A stretch of DNA of 64,000 bases. Origin: SIG299 sp051880375. Its GTDB lineage: Bacteria; Bacillota; Clostridia; Lachnospirales; Lachnospiraceae. Location: positions 52,639 through 116,638 of the forward strand of contig JBJENV010000078.1 in assembly GCA_051880375.1 (NCBI GenBank), given 5' to 3'. The translations under genes and the position numbers were made by a program. The notes under the pieces are model-generated. The model saw only the letters and a program-made list of their open reading frames with translations. It had not been told where the DNA came from and searched no databases. Below, in pieces: positions 36,107-46,004 of this stretch (position 1 is its first letter; every line of letters begins with the position of its first letter).

Positions 36107-37961
36107 CGAATTTGTCAAGAAACAGCACGAAACCGATAAAATCATCGCTCTTGCCGGCAATCCGAATGTCGGCAAGAGTACTGTTTTTAATGCACTGACC
36201 GGCGGCAGACAGCACACCGGAAACTGGCCCGGCAAAACCGTAAGCTCCGCACACGGTGTCTGTCACTTCCGCGAAACCGACTATCTGATTGTGGATTTGC
36301 CGGGAAGCTATTCCCTTGACGCACATTCCGCAGAAGAAGAAATCACGAGAGACTATATCTTAAGCGGTGTTGCCGATGCCGCCGTTATTGTCTGCGACGC
36401 CACCTGCTTAGAACGCAACCTGATTCTTGCCCTGCAGATTATCCGATGTCAGCCCGCTTCCGTCCTCTGTGTCAATCTGATGGACGAAGCAGAAAAGAAG
36501 GGTATCCTGGTCAACCTGAAGCTTCTGTCGGAGCGTCTTCACGTTCCCGTTGTCGGGACATCGGCAAGAAGCAGAAAGGGGCTGACGGAGCTGTTAGAGG
36601 CTGTGGAAGCAGTCTGCGCTCTTCCTGTCCCCGGTACAGGTTCCGAGCCGGATGCAGACAAAGCGGCACAACCTCCGCTTGCCGAGCTCGCACATACCTT
36701 ATGCGACGGAGTACTTACCTATACAAAGCCGGACTACGATAGATCCATCCGGAACGCCGACCGGCTCCTTACCAGCAGATGGTTTGGGTTCCCGCTGATG
36801 TTCCTGCTTTTACTTTGCATCTTCTGGCTGACGATTACCGGTGCCAATGCTCCGTCCGAGCTGCTTGCAGATGCACTGTTCGGTCTGGAAGACATACTCT
36901 ATGACTTACTGACTCGCCTTCCGCTTCCAACCGTCCTCGCAGAGCTGCTTGTCCATGGCTCCTACCGCACACTCGCATGGGTCGTCTCGGTCATGCTGCC
37001 GCCGATGGCAATCTTCTTTCCGCTGTTTACCTTGCTTGAGGACTCCGGCTATCTGCCGCGCATTGCCTTTAACATGGATGCATGTTTTAAAAAGTGCCGT
37101 GCCTGCGGGAAACAGGCTCTTACGATGTGCATGGGGTTTGGCTGCAATGCCGCGGGCGTCATCGGCTGCCGTATCATCGACTCACCGAGGGAACGTCTTA
37201 TTGCCATCCTCACCAATGCATTTGTACCGTGCAACGGCCGTTTCCCGACGCTAATTGCACTGATTAGCATGTTTTTTATCACCGGAGCCGTCGGCTGGTA
37301 CTCCTCCCTTCAGGCAGCGTTCCTTCTTGCTCTTGTGATTTTGCTTGGCATACTTGCTACCATGCTGGTTTCCTATCTGCTCTCGGTCACAATACTAAAG
37401 GGAATGCCGTCGTCCTTTCTGCTGGAGCTTCCACCGTACCGCCGCCCGCAAATCGGAAAGGTACTGGTACGTTCCGTCTTCGACCGCACGCTGTTTGTGC
37501 TCGGTCGTGCCGTTACAGTTGCCGCTCCCGCAGGGCTTCTGCTCTGGGTACTTGCCAATGTTTCTGTAGGCGGCAGCCCGCTGCTTGCCACACTTGCAGA
37601 GCTTCTGCATCCTTTTGCCGTGCTGATGGGTCTGGACGGTGTCATTCTGCTTGCATTTTTGCTCGGCTTTCCTGCCAACGAAATTGTCGTGCCGATTATG
37701 ATTATGTGCTACCTGTCCTCCGGAACGCTGACTGAATACGAAAGTCTTGCCGAATTAAAGCTGCTGTTCCTGCAAAACGGCTGGACGTTAAAGACCGCGG
37801 TCTGCACGATGCTGTTTATGCTGTTTCACTTTCCCTGCTCAACGACCTGTATCACGATTTACAAGGAAACCAAAAAGCTTCGATACACGCTGCTTGCCAT
37901 CCTGCTGCCAACCGTGGTCGGCATGTTATGCTGTATGTTCGTCAACCTCGTCTGGCGATAG
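36060..37961 (+). CDS. feoB: FeoB, ferrous iron transporter
   Basis: 633 residues from a TTG at 36060, preceded by GAGG at 9-nt spacing; the resulting N-terminus MGLTSHSTGHHAMDGDEF resembles other clostridial FeoB starts as I recall them. The next choice is the ATG at 36096, with a weaker ribosome site. The G domain shows G1 ALAGNPNVGKSTVFNALTGG, G3 DLPGSYSLDAHSAEEE and G4 CVNLMDEAEKKG. The membrane part has the Gate motifs, including GFGCNAAGVIGCRIIDSPRE and CNGRFPTLIALI. It imports Fe(II) using GTP. A strong terminator follows. Confidence 0.96.
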   Translation: MGLTSHSTGHHAMDGDEFVKKQHETDKIIALAGNPNVGKSTVFNALTGGRQHTGNWPGKTVSSAHGVCHFRETDYLIVDLPGSYSLDAHSAEEEITRDYILSGVADAAVIVCDATCLERNLILALQIIRCQPASVLCVNLMDEAEKKGILVNLKLLSERLHVPVVGTSARSRKGLTELLEAVEAVCALPVPGTGSEPDADKAAQPPLAELAHTLCDGVLTYTKPDYDRSIRNADRLLTSRWFGFPLMFLLLLCIFWLTITGANAPSELLADALFGLEDILYDLLTRLPLPTVLAELLVHGSYRTLAWVVSVMLPPMAIFFPLFTLLEDSGYLPRIAFNMDACFKKCRACGKQALTMCMGFGCNAAGVIGCRIIDSPRERLIAILTNAFVPCNGRFPTLIALISMFFITGAVGWYSSLQAAFLLALVILLGILATMLVSYLLSVTILKGMPSSFLLELPPYRRPQIGKVLVRSVFDRTLFVLGRAVTVAAPAGLLLWVLANVSVGGSPLLATLAELLHPFAVLMGLDGVILLAFLLGFPANEIVVPIMIMCYLSSGTLTEYESLAELKLLFLQNGWTLKTAVCTMLFMLFHFPCSTTCITIYKETKKLRYTLLAILLPTVVGMLCCMFVNLVWR

Positions 37962-37998
37962 GACAAAACAGCATGCGCTGTCAGATGCGGCACAAAAA

Positions 37999-38044
37999 AA
38001 CTGCGCCGGAACAGAAATTTTACTTTCTCTGTTCCGGTGCGGTT
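37999..38044. terminator. Intrinsic terminator between feoB and the convergent HD-domain gene
   Basis: A 16-bp stem with G-U pairs: AACTGCGCCGGAACAG (37999-38014) pairs with 38029-38044, followed by TTACTTTTTTC. The A-run before the stem makes it usable from both sides. Confidence 0.88.
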
Positions 38045-38076
38045 TACTTTTTTCTCTTATATCATTCTCTTCTGAC

Positions 38077-38733
38077 TTATAGTATTCTCTGTCCATTAAT
38101 CACTAACTGGAAGGTAAGTAACAGCTTTTCTGCTGCCTTCCGGCATAAAATCATGCGTCCCATAAAGATTTCAAAATAATCCATTACAGCACAAACCGAA
38201 GTGTCAATCGTCAGATTAAGTTCCAGATACGAATCCTTGACAACCTTAACCTCTGACTGCTTCACCGAAAAATTAACGCGGTCGTGGATATCAAACGTAG
38301 AAACATCCTGATTTCTTACTCTCGTATAACGGACATCCGTCTTATCAGCCAGAATGAGTGCCGCTGCCACCGCATTGACCGGAAATGCCGTCGATTCGTC
38401 ATGATTTCCGATTGCCGTAATCACCGTAGAAATTTCATCCGCATCCATCCCCATGCGGTCTAAGATACGAAATGCCATGACTGCGCCGCTCTGCGCATGG
38501 TCCACACGATTAATGACGTTACCGATGTCATGCAGGTAGCCCGCAATCTTTGCAAGCTCTACCTCCCGCGCAGGATAACCCAATGTCTCTAAAATTCTGC
38601 CCGCAGTCTGCGCCACCTTTCCGACATGCGTAAAGCTGTGTTCCGTATAGCCAAGCGCAATTAACGACTCATCTGCTTTCTTGATATAGGTTCTGACCGC
38701 CTCATCCGTTACAATATCCTGCCATGTAATCAT
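38077..38733 (-). CDS. HD-domain phosphohydrolase
   Basis: 218 residues. The HD metal site is visible: H in YTEHSFTHVGKVAQTAGR, HD in KIAGYLHDIGNVINRVDHAQ, and later ITAIGNHDESTAFPVNAVAA with DKTDVRYTRVRNQD. The family hydrolyses nucleotides or phospho-compounds. The C-terminal part (LELNLTIDTSVCAVMDYFEI) is conserved in a clostridial subgroup without known substrate. It is the last gene of the leftward phosphate cluster, 44 nt after the histidine kinase gene, and may be part of that operon. Confidence 0.88.
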   Translation of the reverse strand: MITWQDIVTDEAVRTYIKKADESLIALGYTEHSFTHVGKVAQTAGRILETLGYPAREVELAKIAGYLHDIGNVINRVDHAQSGAVMAFRILDRMGMDADEISTVITAIGNHDESTAFPVNAVAAALILADKTDVRYTRVRNQDVSTFDIHDRVNFSVKQSEVKVVKDSYLELNLTIDTSVCAVMDYFEIFMGRMILCRKAAEKLLLTFQLVINGQRIL

Positions 38734-38777
38734 ACCCTTTCTTCTTCCTTTCCACTCTTCTGCCGGAAACCTTTTCT

Positions 38778-40112
38778 TTATTTTTCTCCCTGTCTCACCG
38801 GGAACAGCACGGAAATCCTCGTTCCGCGTCCTTCCTCACTGAATAACTCCATGCTCGCATCATGCTGTGCCACAATATGCTTGACGATTGCAAGACCGAG
38901 TCCCGTGCCTCCGGTCTGCTTGGAACGGCTCTTATCCACACGGTAAAAGCGTTCGAACACCCGCTCCTGATGCTCCTTCGGGATGCCGATGCCGGTATCC
39001 GTTACCGCAAGACAGACCTTATCCGCAGCTTTTGTAACCGAAACCGTCACACATCCGTTTTCCTTGTTGTAGCGGATTGCATTATCACACAGATTCCATA
39101 GCAGTTCCTCTATCATGTCGGGATTGGCATAAATGATTGCCTCTTCCCCCGAAACCGTAAGTGTTACCTGCCGCTTTTGGGCATTGACTTTCATTGCTTC
39201 CACCGTTCGTTCTGCCAAAGAAAGCAGTTCTACGCTCTGCATCGGCACCTGCACATCGCTTCCGTCCATTTCGGACAAATGAATGATATCATTAATCAGC
39301 GCTAACAGCCGGTTGGAATTATGATGGATTTCCTTTGCAAACCGCGGGATATCCTCTCCCTGCGCAATCCCGGTTTCTATTAACTCCGAATAACCCGAAA
39401 TTGCCGTCAGCGGAGTTTTTAACTCATGCGATACATTCGCCGTAAAGTCCTGACGAATGCGCGCACTTCGCAGAATGTTTTCATGCTGTGTGCGTATCGT
39501 CTGTACAAACGGCTCCAGTTCTTTATAAACAGGCACCGCCTCCGGCCGGTCGAGATTTTCCGCCAGCTCTGTTAACGGTCGCAGTAAATTTCTCGTAAAC
39601 AGCCTTGCAAGCAGAACACAAAGCACCAGAATAATCAAAAGCACTGCTAATAATGCCGGAATACCATGCGACATCACTCCCCAGATACTTCCGGCATCCC
39701 TTGCCAGACGAAGCACCGTCCCGTCCGGCAGACTTACTGCATAATAATATGTGCTTTTCTGCAATGTCTCCGAAATACGGACGGCAGTTCCCTCTCCGTA
39801 CCGGATTGCCTCTTTCACTTCCGGACGTTCTGCATGGTTTTCCATTTCCGCGGAATTTCCTTCCGTTTCCCCAAGAACCCTTCCGTCTGCTCCAATCCAT
39901 GTGACACGTATTCCTGTCTGCTCCGCCGCAACCGTATACAGACTCTCTTCCTTATACTCTTCCGTGTATAACAGCAGCTTCGCATATTCTTCCAGGTCGT
40001 CGCGTACCTGCTGCTTCAACAGTCCGTAAAACACGAACGTCATGAAAAGCATCGTAATCACGGTTGCGAGAACCGAAGCCACAATTAACTGCCTGTTGAT
40101 TTTCTTTTTCAT
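38778..40112 (-). CDS. phoR: PhoR-like sensor histidine kinase
   Basis: 444 residues. Two transmembrane segments (~7-29 and ~150-170) enclose an extracellular domain. The HisKA domain has the phospho-acceptor in FTANVSHELKTPLTAISGYS. The ATPase domain shows the N box LLWNLCDNAIRYNKENG, G1 VTDTGIGIPKEHQERVFERF and G2 GGTGLGLAIVKHI. Its ATG overlaps the response regulator stop by 4 nt, so the two are coupled. Placement with Pst, PhoU and Na/Pi genes points to phosphate sensing. Confidence 0.93.
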   Translation of the reverse strand: MKKKINRQLIVASVLATVITMLFMTFVFYGLLKQQVRDDLEEYAKLLLYTEEYKEESLYTVAAEQTGIRVTWIGADGRVLGETEGNSAEMENHAERPEVKEAIRYGEGTAVRISETLQKSTYYYAVSLPDGTVLRLARDAGSIWGVMSHGIPALLAVLLIILVLCVLLARLFTRNLLRPLTELAENLDRPEAVPVYKELEPFVQTIRTQHENILRSARIRQDFTANVSHELKTPLTAISGYSELIETGIAQGEDIPRFAKEIHHNSNRLLALINDIIHLSEMDGSDVQVPMQSVELLSLAERTVEAMKVNAQKRQVTLTVSGEEAIIYANPDMIEELLWNLCDNAIRYNKENGCVTVSVTKAADKVCLAVTDTGIGIPKEHQERVFERFYRVDKSRSKQTGGTGLGLAIVKHIVAQHDASMELFSEEGRGTRISVLFPVRQGEK

Positions 40113-40780
40113 TCCATTACATACCCGACATTTCTGACTGTTTTAATTCTTGCCCCTTCTGACTTAAGCTTCTGCCGCAGCGTCTTGATATGCATATCCA
40201 CCGTGCGTGTTTCTCCTTCGTAGTAGGTTCCCCAGACATGCTCCATCATCTGCTCTCTGGACATCACAATTCCCGCATTCATCACAAGAAAGCGCAGTAA
40301 CTCGTATTCCTTAAATGTCAGCTCACACGGAACGTCTCCTACATAGACCGCATGACGCTCTCCGTCGATGACAATTTCTCCGAGGCGGAGTATCTTTTCC
40401 TCCGTCTCGTTTTTTGTTCTGCGAAGCAGCGCTTTGACCCTGGAAATCAGTTCCATAATGCCAAACGGCTTCGTCATATAGTCGTCGGCACCGTTATCCA
40501 GCCCCTTGACCTTATCTAACTCCGTTCCCTTTGCAGTTACCATCAGAATCGGCAGACGTTTTGTGTCTCCGCGCATCCGAAGCCCCTTTAAAATTTCCAG
40601 ACCGTCTTCATCCGGCAGCATAATGTCAAGCACGATCAAATCCGGCGTTTTCTCTGCCAGACGCTTATAAAAGGAGGCTGCGTCTTCAAACGCTTCCACC
40701 TGATGTCCACCGCTTTTTAAAGCAAACGTTTCAATTTCCCGAATGTTTTTGTCGTCTTCCACAATATAAATAACAGCCAC
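40109..40780 (-). CDS. phoP: PhoB/PhoP-like response regulator
   Basis: 223 residues, OmpR/PhoB class. The receiver domain (1-120) has EDD near the N-terminus, the phospho-acceptor Asp in TPDLIVLDIMLPDEDGLEIL and the conserved Lys in DDYMTKPFGIMELISRVKAL. The winged helix is in SREQMMEHVWGTYYEGETRT and VDMHIKTLRQKLKSEGARIK. It lies 43 nt after the Na/Pi cotransporter gene and overlaps phoR. It probably binds the Pho-like repeats before pstS. Confidence 0.94.
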   Translation of the reverse strand: MAVIYIVEDDKNIREIETFALKSGGHQVEAFEDAASFYKRLAEKTPDLIVLDIMLPDEDGLEILKGLRMRGDTKRLPILMVTAKGTELDKVKGLDNGADDYMTKPFGIMELISRVKALLRRTKNETEEKILRLGEIVIDGERHAVYVGDVPCELTFKEYELLRFLVMNAGIVMSREQMMEHVWGTYYEGETRTVDMHIKTLRQKLKSEGARIKTVRNVGYVME

Positions 40781-40823
40781 TTTCTGTTACTCCTTTCCGT
40801 CCGGACGTTTGCTCCGGAACCCT

Positions 40824-42590
40824 TTATTGCTCTGGCAGACGGTACTTTTTCTTCATTTCCTGGTAATCGTGTCGGAACTCTTCGTTTTCTTCTCTCTTTA
40901 ACGTATCCAGATACTCATGCGCCTCCACTGCATCATCCTGCATCTGGATAATGCAGACTGCAATGTTGGAACAATGGTCGGATACTCTTTCATAGTTCGT
41001 ACTGATATCGGAAAGCACAAAGCCGAGTTCTATCGTACATTCTCCGCTCTGAAGACGCTGTACGTGACGGTTTTTCACCTTCCGGTTCAGTCCGTCGATG
41101 ACCTCCTCCAACGGCTCTACGGTCTTTGCCTTTGCCACATCCTCGCTTTCAAAGACTTCTACCGTGGTATTGACAATATCCTTTACCGCACGGGTGAACA
41201 CGCTAAGCTCTTCTGCCGCCGCCGGAGAAAACTTCAGATTCTTTTCATGCATTTCTCTTGCCGCATCGCCAAGGTTCACAGCATGGTCGGAAATACGCTC
41301 AAAGTCGCCGATACAGTGCAGAATCTTTGATACCGTACTGCTGTCTTTTTTAGAAAGATTCCGGCTGCTGATTTTTATCAGATAAGCACCAAGCTCATCC
41401 TCGTAACGGTCTACCAGACTTTCCAGCTCCTCCAATTCCTTTGCCTTTGCTTCATCATAGTTTCCTAACAGATCAATGCCGTCAAACAATGCTTTTCTTG
41501 CAAGCTCCGCCATGTTGGACGTCACATTCTTACACTGCTCCATGGCGAATGCCGGAGTATCCAAGAAGCGTGCATCCAGTACCTGAAATTCGTCTGTCTT
41601 TACCACTTCATCCTTCTTATCCCGAATCGTCCAGACCGCAAGCTTCTCAAGGAAGCCGGCAAACGGGAATAATACAATCGTTGCCCCTACGTTAAACAAA
41701 CTGTGTATCAATGCGACATTGCCTGCGCTTGCCGTTTCGTCCAGAAACGCAAAATCAAATACCGCATTGAGAGCATAAAACGCAATCATAAAAACCGCAG
41801 TACCGATGATATTAAAGTACAGATGAACCGCTGCGGTACGCTTGGCATTCTTCTTTGCACCGATACTGGATAAAATAGCCGTCACGCAGGTACCGATATT
41901 CTGTCCGAGTACAATCGGAATAACTGCCCCATAGGTAACAATTCCGGATACACAGAATGCCTGCAAAATACCGATAGAAGCAGCTGAACTCTGGATAATT
42001 GCCGTCAGTACAAGACCGGCAAGCATACCAAGCACCGGATTTTTAAACATCGTCAGAAGATTCTGAAAGCCCTCTATCTCTGCAAGACCGGATACGGCGC
42101 TGCTCATGGCATTCATACCGAACATCAGAATTGCAAAGCCGAGAAAAATGCTTCCTAAGTCCTTTTTCTTTTCATTCTTGCAAAACATTACAAGAACAAT
42201 GCCGACAACCGCAAGAATCGGTGAAAACGAGGTCGGCTTTAACATCGTCATAAAGAAGTTGGAACCATCCAGTCCCGCAAGGCTTAAAATCCAGGAGGTA
42301 ATCGTTGTACCGATATTGGCACCCATGATAATACCGACTGCCTGTCCGAGCTTCATGATGCCCGAGTTTACAAAGCCCACTACCATTACCGTAGTTGCCG
42401 AAGAGGACTGAATCGCCGCCGTTACGGCTGCACCGAGCAGGACTGCCTTAAAGCGGGTGGATGTCATCTTTTCCAACAGCTTTTCCAGGCGACCGCCGGA
42501 CAGCTTCTCCAGACTGTTTCCCATCACTTCCATTCCGTACAGAAGCAGGGCAAGACCTCCCAACATTGATAACACATCAAAAATATCCAT
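40824..42590 (-). CDS. Na/phosphate cotransporter with C-terminal PhoU domain
   Basis: 588 residues from the ATG at 42590, with AGGAGA at good spacing; the in-frame upstream start lacks one. The membrane part holds the duplicated QSS repeats of the NptA/PNaS family: AAVTAAIQSSSATTVMVVGF and AGLVLTAIIQSSAASIGILQ, plus IMGANIGTTITSWILSLAG and VLGQNIGTCVTAILSSIGAK. Residues ~355-570 are a PhoU-like helical domain. It imports phosphate with sodium, complementary to the high-affinity Pst system upstream, and is probably co-regulated by PhoP. Confidence 0.94.
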   Translation of the reverse strand: MDIFDVLSMLGGLALLLYGMEVMGNSLEKLSGGRLEKLLEKMTSTRFKAVLLGAAVTAAIQSSSATTVMVVGFVNSGIMKLGQAVGIIMGANIGTTITSWILSLAGLDGSNFFMTMLKPTSFSPILAVVGIVLVMFCKNEKKKDLGSIFLGFAILMFGMNAMSSAVSGLAEIEGFQNLLTMFKNPVLGMLAGLVLTAIIQSSAASIGILQAFCVSGIVTYGAVIPIVLGQNIGTCVTAILSSIGAKKNAKRTAAVHLYFNIIGTAVFMIAFYALNAVFDFAFLDETASAGNVALIHSLFNVGATIVLFPFAGFLEKLAVWTIRDKKDEVVKTDEFQVLDARFLDTPAFAMEQCKNVTSNMAELARKALFDGIDLLGNYDEAKAKELEELESLVDRYEDELGAYLIKISSRNLSKKDSSTVSKILHCIGDFERISDHAVNLGDAAREMHEKNLKFSPAAAEELSVFTRAVKDIVNTTVEVFESEDVAKAKTVEPLEEVIDGLNRKVKNRHVQRLQSGECTIELGFVLSDISTNYERVSDHCSNIAVCIIQMQDDAVEAHEYLDTLKREENEEFRHDYQEMKKKYRLPEQ

Positions 42591-42736
42591 GTCATTCTCC
42601 TTTTTATCCCATAGTGCAAACATACGCTGCAAAGTGAGGACAAAACCTCACAATTTCTATCATACTGGAAAAAAGGAAAATTTTCAATGTAAAATTGGTG
42701 TAAACTCTGTGTGCATTCTGTGATTTTTCAAAATAT

Positions 42737-43390
42737 CTATTTTTCTTCGTCTACATGTCTGCCGGTAATCGAAAAAATCACCCATTCTGCGATATTAACC
42801 GCGTGGTCGCCGATACGTTCAAAATACTTTGCCGCCATCAGCAGATCCTCTGCCTGTTCTCCGGTTTCCACCCTGTCATAAATGAGCTGAATCAGCTCTG
42901 ACTTTACCTGTAAGAACAATGCATCCACCGCATCATCCCTTGCAATGACCGACTTTGCCAGCTCCACATCCTTTCTGACGAAAGCATCCAGCGCCTGAAT
43001 TACCATGACAATCGTTTCCTTTGCCATTTCCTTCATCTGCACCGGGCTTTTCTCATACGGCTGCTTGGAAAGCAGAATCGTCAGCTCCGAAATATCCGTT
43101 GCATGGTCGCCGATACGTTCCATATCCGTAATCATTTTCAGCGCCGACGAAATCAGGCGGAGGTCGCTTGCCACCGGCTGCTGCTGCAGCAGAAGCTTCA
43201 TACACAGCGCCTCAATTTCACGCTCCTTGCGGTCAATATCGTCCTCGTATTCCATCGCACGGTGCGCCTGCTCCACATTCTGTGTGACGAGGCCGTCCAC
43301 CGCCGCTTCAATCGCCTGCTCTATCAGGTTCCCCATATTGATTAATTCATTGTTAAGCTGCTCTAACTGTCTGTCGAACCGGTTTCTCAT
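42737..43390 (-). CDS. phoU: Phosphate signalling protein PhoU
   Basis: 217 residues made of two PhoU repeats with the metal-binding E/DxxxD patterns (LISSALKMITDMERIGDHAT, and LMAAKYFERIGDHAVNIAEW). PhoU links Pst transport activity to the PhoR kinase and prevents overactivation of the regulon. Its start codon touches the pstB stop (1-nt overlap). The 146-nt gap to the Na/Pi gene holds a T-rich stretch but no convincing hairpin. Confidence 0.96.
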   Translation of the reverse strand: MRNRFDRQLEQLNNELINMGNLIEQAIEAAVDGLVTQNVEQAHRAMEYEDDIDRKEREIEALCMKLLLQQQPVASDLRLISSALKMITDMERIGDHATDISELTILLSKQPYEKSPVQMKEMAKETIVMVIQALDAFVRKDVELAKSVIARDDAVDALFLQVKSELIQLIYDRVETGEQAEDLLMAAKYFERIGDHAVNIAEWVIFSITGRHVDEEK

Positions 43391-44139
43391 CAGCCAAACC
43401 TCCCCGTAATATAGTCTTCGGTACGCTTATCCTTCGGTACCGAGAACAGCGTTTCCGTATCGCCTGCTTCAATGACCTCGCCAAGCAGAAAGAACACGGT
43501 TTTATCCGATATTCTCGTTGCCTGCTGCATATTGTGGGTCACAATGACAATCGTATACTGCTTCTTTAATTCCAGTACCAGATCCTCAATCTTGGATGTC
43601 GAAATCGGGTCCAGTGCCGAGGTCGGTTCATCCATTAACAGCACCTCCGGACAGACCGCTAACGCCCTTGCAATGCAAAGCCTCTGCTGCTGACCGCCGG
43701 AAAGCCCGAGTGCGCTTGTCCGCAGGCGGTCCTTGACTTCATCCCAGATTGCCGCGTCTTTTAGCGACTTTTCCACAATGGCATCCAACTGCTTCTTTGC
43801 ACGGATACCATGTGTTCTCGGTCCGAACGCAATGTTGTCATAAATGCTCATCGGGAACGGATTCGGCTTCTGGAATACCATACCGACACGCTTTCTGAGT
43901 AAGTTCACATCCATATTTCCGTAAATGTCTTCTCCGTCCAACCGTATCTCTCCGGTGATGTTACAGCCCTCCACCAGGTCATTCATCCGGTTTAACGATT
44001 TTAACAGTGTCGATTTTCCGCAGCCGGACGGCCCGATAAATGCCGTTATCTGTTTTTCTTCTATCTCCAGATTGATGTTTTTTAATGCCTGAAACTCTCC
44101 GTAAAACAGGTCTACATTTTTAATATCTATTTTATTCAT
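43390..44139 (-). CDS. pstB: Phosphate ABC transporter ATP-binding protein PstB
   Basis: 249 residues, standard length. Walker A is FIGPSGCGKSTLLKSLNR, the signature is LGLSGGQQQRLCIARALAV, Walker B is EVLLMDEPTSALDPISTSK, and the H-loop is VIVTHNMQQATRISDK. The Pst-specific stretch VGMVFQKPNPFPMSIYDNIA is present. It powers phosphate import with PstA and PstC. Encoded 38 nt after pstA. Confidence 0.98.
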   Translation of the reverse strand: MNKIDIKNVDLFYGEFQALKNINLEIEEKQITAFIGPSGCGKSTLLKSLNRMNDLVEGCNITGEIRLDGEDIYGNMDVNLLRKRVGMVFQKPNPFPMSIYDNIAFGPRTHGIRAKKQLDAIVEKSLKDAAIWDEVKDRLRTSALGLSGGQQQRLCIARALAVCPEVLLMDEPTSALDPISTSKIEDLVLELKKQYTIVIVTHNMQQATRISDKTVFFLLGEVIEAGDTETLFSVPKDKRTEDYITGRFG

Positions 44140-44177
44140 CCGGTCACCATGCCTTTCTGCGACCTAAACCTTCCGGT

Positions 44178-45059
44178 TCAGCCCCGTCCTTTTGTAATTT
44201 TTCGTGCAAGCATTGCGGAGAGCGTATTAATCAGCACGACGACAAGCAGCAGTACAACCGCCGTTGCATACGCCTGATTGACATGCAATCCCTCACCGCT
44301 TAACACCCACATGTGAAGCGCCAGCGTTTCTGCCGAAGAAAACAGACTGTCTGCCACCTCCGGCACCGTACCCGAGGTATAAATTAACGCTGCAGTTTCC
44401 CCGACAATGCGCCCGATTGCTAAAATAACGCCCGCCATAATGCCCGGAACCGCCGCCGGAAGTACAATTTTTAAAATCGTACGGAACTTTCCCGCGCCAA
44501 GCCCGAAGCTTGCCTCCCTGTAGGAATCCGGCACCGCAAGCAGTGCTTCCTCGGTTGTCCTTAAAATTAACGGAAGTATCATAATCGAAACCGTGCAGGC
44601 TCCTGCTAAAATCGAATAATTCCATTTGAGCGCCGTTACAAAAAACAGCATACCGAACAGTCCGTATACAATCGAAGGAATTCCCGAGAGCGTTTCTGCC
44701 ATCAGACGGATGACCTTTACTAAAAAGTTGCCGCGCTTTGCATATTCCGCGAGATAAATTGCCGCACCGATGCCGCACGGAACCGCAAGCAGAAGGGAAA
44801 GCAGCGTCATCAATACGGTATTGATAATGGCTGGCAGCATCGATACATTGTCCGAAGTATACTTCCATGCAAACAAATCCGGTGTCAGATACGGAATCCC
44901 CTTATACAAAATATAAGCAATCAGAAACAAAAGAATTCCGATTGTAAATACTGCTGATAGAATCACAAGCAAAAACAGTACGAGCGAACCCGGATGCTTT
45001 TTGTAGCTCTCCCATTTCTGTTTCCACGTGACCCGGTTACTATAGTTAGGTTCTGTCAT
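44178..45059 (-). CDS. pstA: Phosphate ABC transporter permease PstA
   Basis: 293 residues from the ATG at 45059, preceded by AAGGAGAG; the upstream in-frame ATG is less likely. Six membrane segments; typical stretches are VIRLMAETLSGIPSIVYGLF and EALLAVPDSYREASFGLGAG, the latter being the EAA-like loop. Fits PstA in length and order. Located 49 nt after pstC. Confidence 0.96.
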   Translation of the reverse strand: MTEPNYSNRVTWKQKWESYKKHPGSLVLFLLVILSAVFTIGILLFLIAYILYKGIPYLTPDLFAWKYTSDNVSMLPAIINTVLMTLLSLLLAVPCGIGAAIYLAEYAKRGNFLVKVIRLMAETLSGIPSIVYGLFGMLFFVTALKWNYSILAGACTVSIMILPLILRTTEEALLAVPDSYREASFGLGAGKFRTILKIVLPAAVPGIMAGVILAIGRIVGETAALIYTSGTVPEVADSLFSSAETLALHMWVLSGEGLHVNQAYATAVVLLLVVVLINTLSAMLARKITKGRG

Positions 45060-45108
45060 GTTCCACTTTCTCTCCTTTCCATAAATCAAAATCAAAGCAC
45101 CATGCCAT

Positions 45109-45993
45109 CTAAACTTTGCTGATTCGCTTCTTTATGAAAAAGAAAATCGAGTTAATGATCAGAATGAATACAAACAGTACAACCCCGTTTGCAATCAAAG
45201 CTTCCCTGTGCAAATCCTGTGCATAGCCCATTTCCATGACAATATTCGTCGTAAGCGTCCGGACGCCCTTAAAAATACTGGTCGGAATGACCTTCTGATT
45301 GCCGGCTACCATATTGACTGCCATTGTCTCGCCGATGGCTCTGCCGATACCGAGTACAACGCCGGCAAGAACGCCGGATTTTGCCGCAGGAAGCACAATG
45401 CAGAACAGGCTGCGTTCTCTTGTTGCACCAAGCGCCAGCGCGCCTTCGTAATAATACTCCGGTACCGCGCGGATGGCAGACTCCGCTACTCCGATAATCG
45501 TCGGCAGAATCATAATGCCAAGCAGAATCGCTGCGGTAAGCAGGCTTAATCCGTTCCCCGGAAACAGATTCCGGATGACCGGCACAATCACAACGAGCGC
45601 AAAGAAGCCGTATACAACCGATGGAATTCCGGCTAACAGTTCAACTGCCGGTTTTAAAAACCGATACAGCTTTTTCGGACAGATTTTTGCCATGAAAACT
45701 GCCGATAAAATGCCAACCGGAACCCCAAGGAGTACCGCGCCGACGGTAACATAAATACTTCCGATAATCATCGGATAAATCCCGAACAGACCCTCTAACG
45801 GTTTCCACTGCTTTCCGAGTAAGAATTCTTTCCATCCGATTTCAAAAATTGCCGGAAGTCCGCCGGAAAACAGGAAGACGCAAATCAGTGCTACCGCGAG
45901 AATCGAAATGCAGGCAACGAAAAGAAAGACCAGTTCTATGGTCTTTTCTTTTCTGCTGCTTTTTGTTGTTGTCTTATTTGCAGTCTTTTTCAT
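45109..45993 (-). CDS. pstC: Phosphate ABC transporter permease PstC
   Basis: 294 residues from the ATG at 45993, with AGGAAG upstream. A basic N-terminus (KKTANKTTTKSSRKEKTIEL) precedes six membrane helices. PstC marks are FLKPAVELLAGIPSVVYGFF, ESAIRAVPEYYYEGALALGA and VVLGIGRAIGETMAVNMVAG. Lies 11 nt after pstS. Confidence 0.96.
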   Translation of the reverse strand: MKKTANKTTTKSSRKEKTIELVFLFVACISILAVALICVFLFSGGLPAIFEIGWKEFLLGKQWKPLEGLFGIYPMIIGSIYVTVGAVLLGVPVGILSAVFMAKICPKKLYRFLKPAVELLAGIPSVVYGFFALVVIVPVIRNLFPGNGLSLLTAAILLGIMILPTIIGVAESAIRAVPEYYYEGALALGATRERSLFCIVLPAAKSGVLAGVVLGIGRAIGETMAVNMVAGNQKVIPTSIFKGVRTLTTNIVMEMGYAQDLHREALIANGVVLFVFILIINSIFFFIKKRISKV

Positions 45994-46004
45994 GTATCGG
46001 CTTC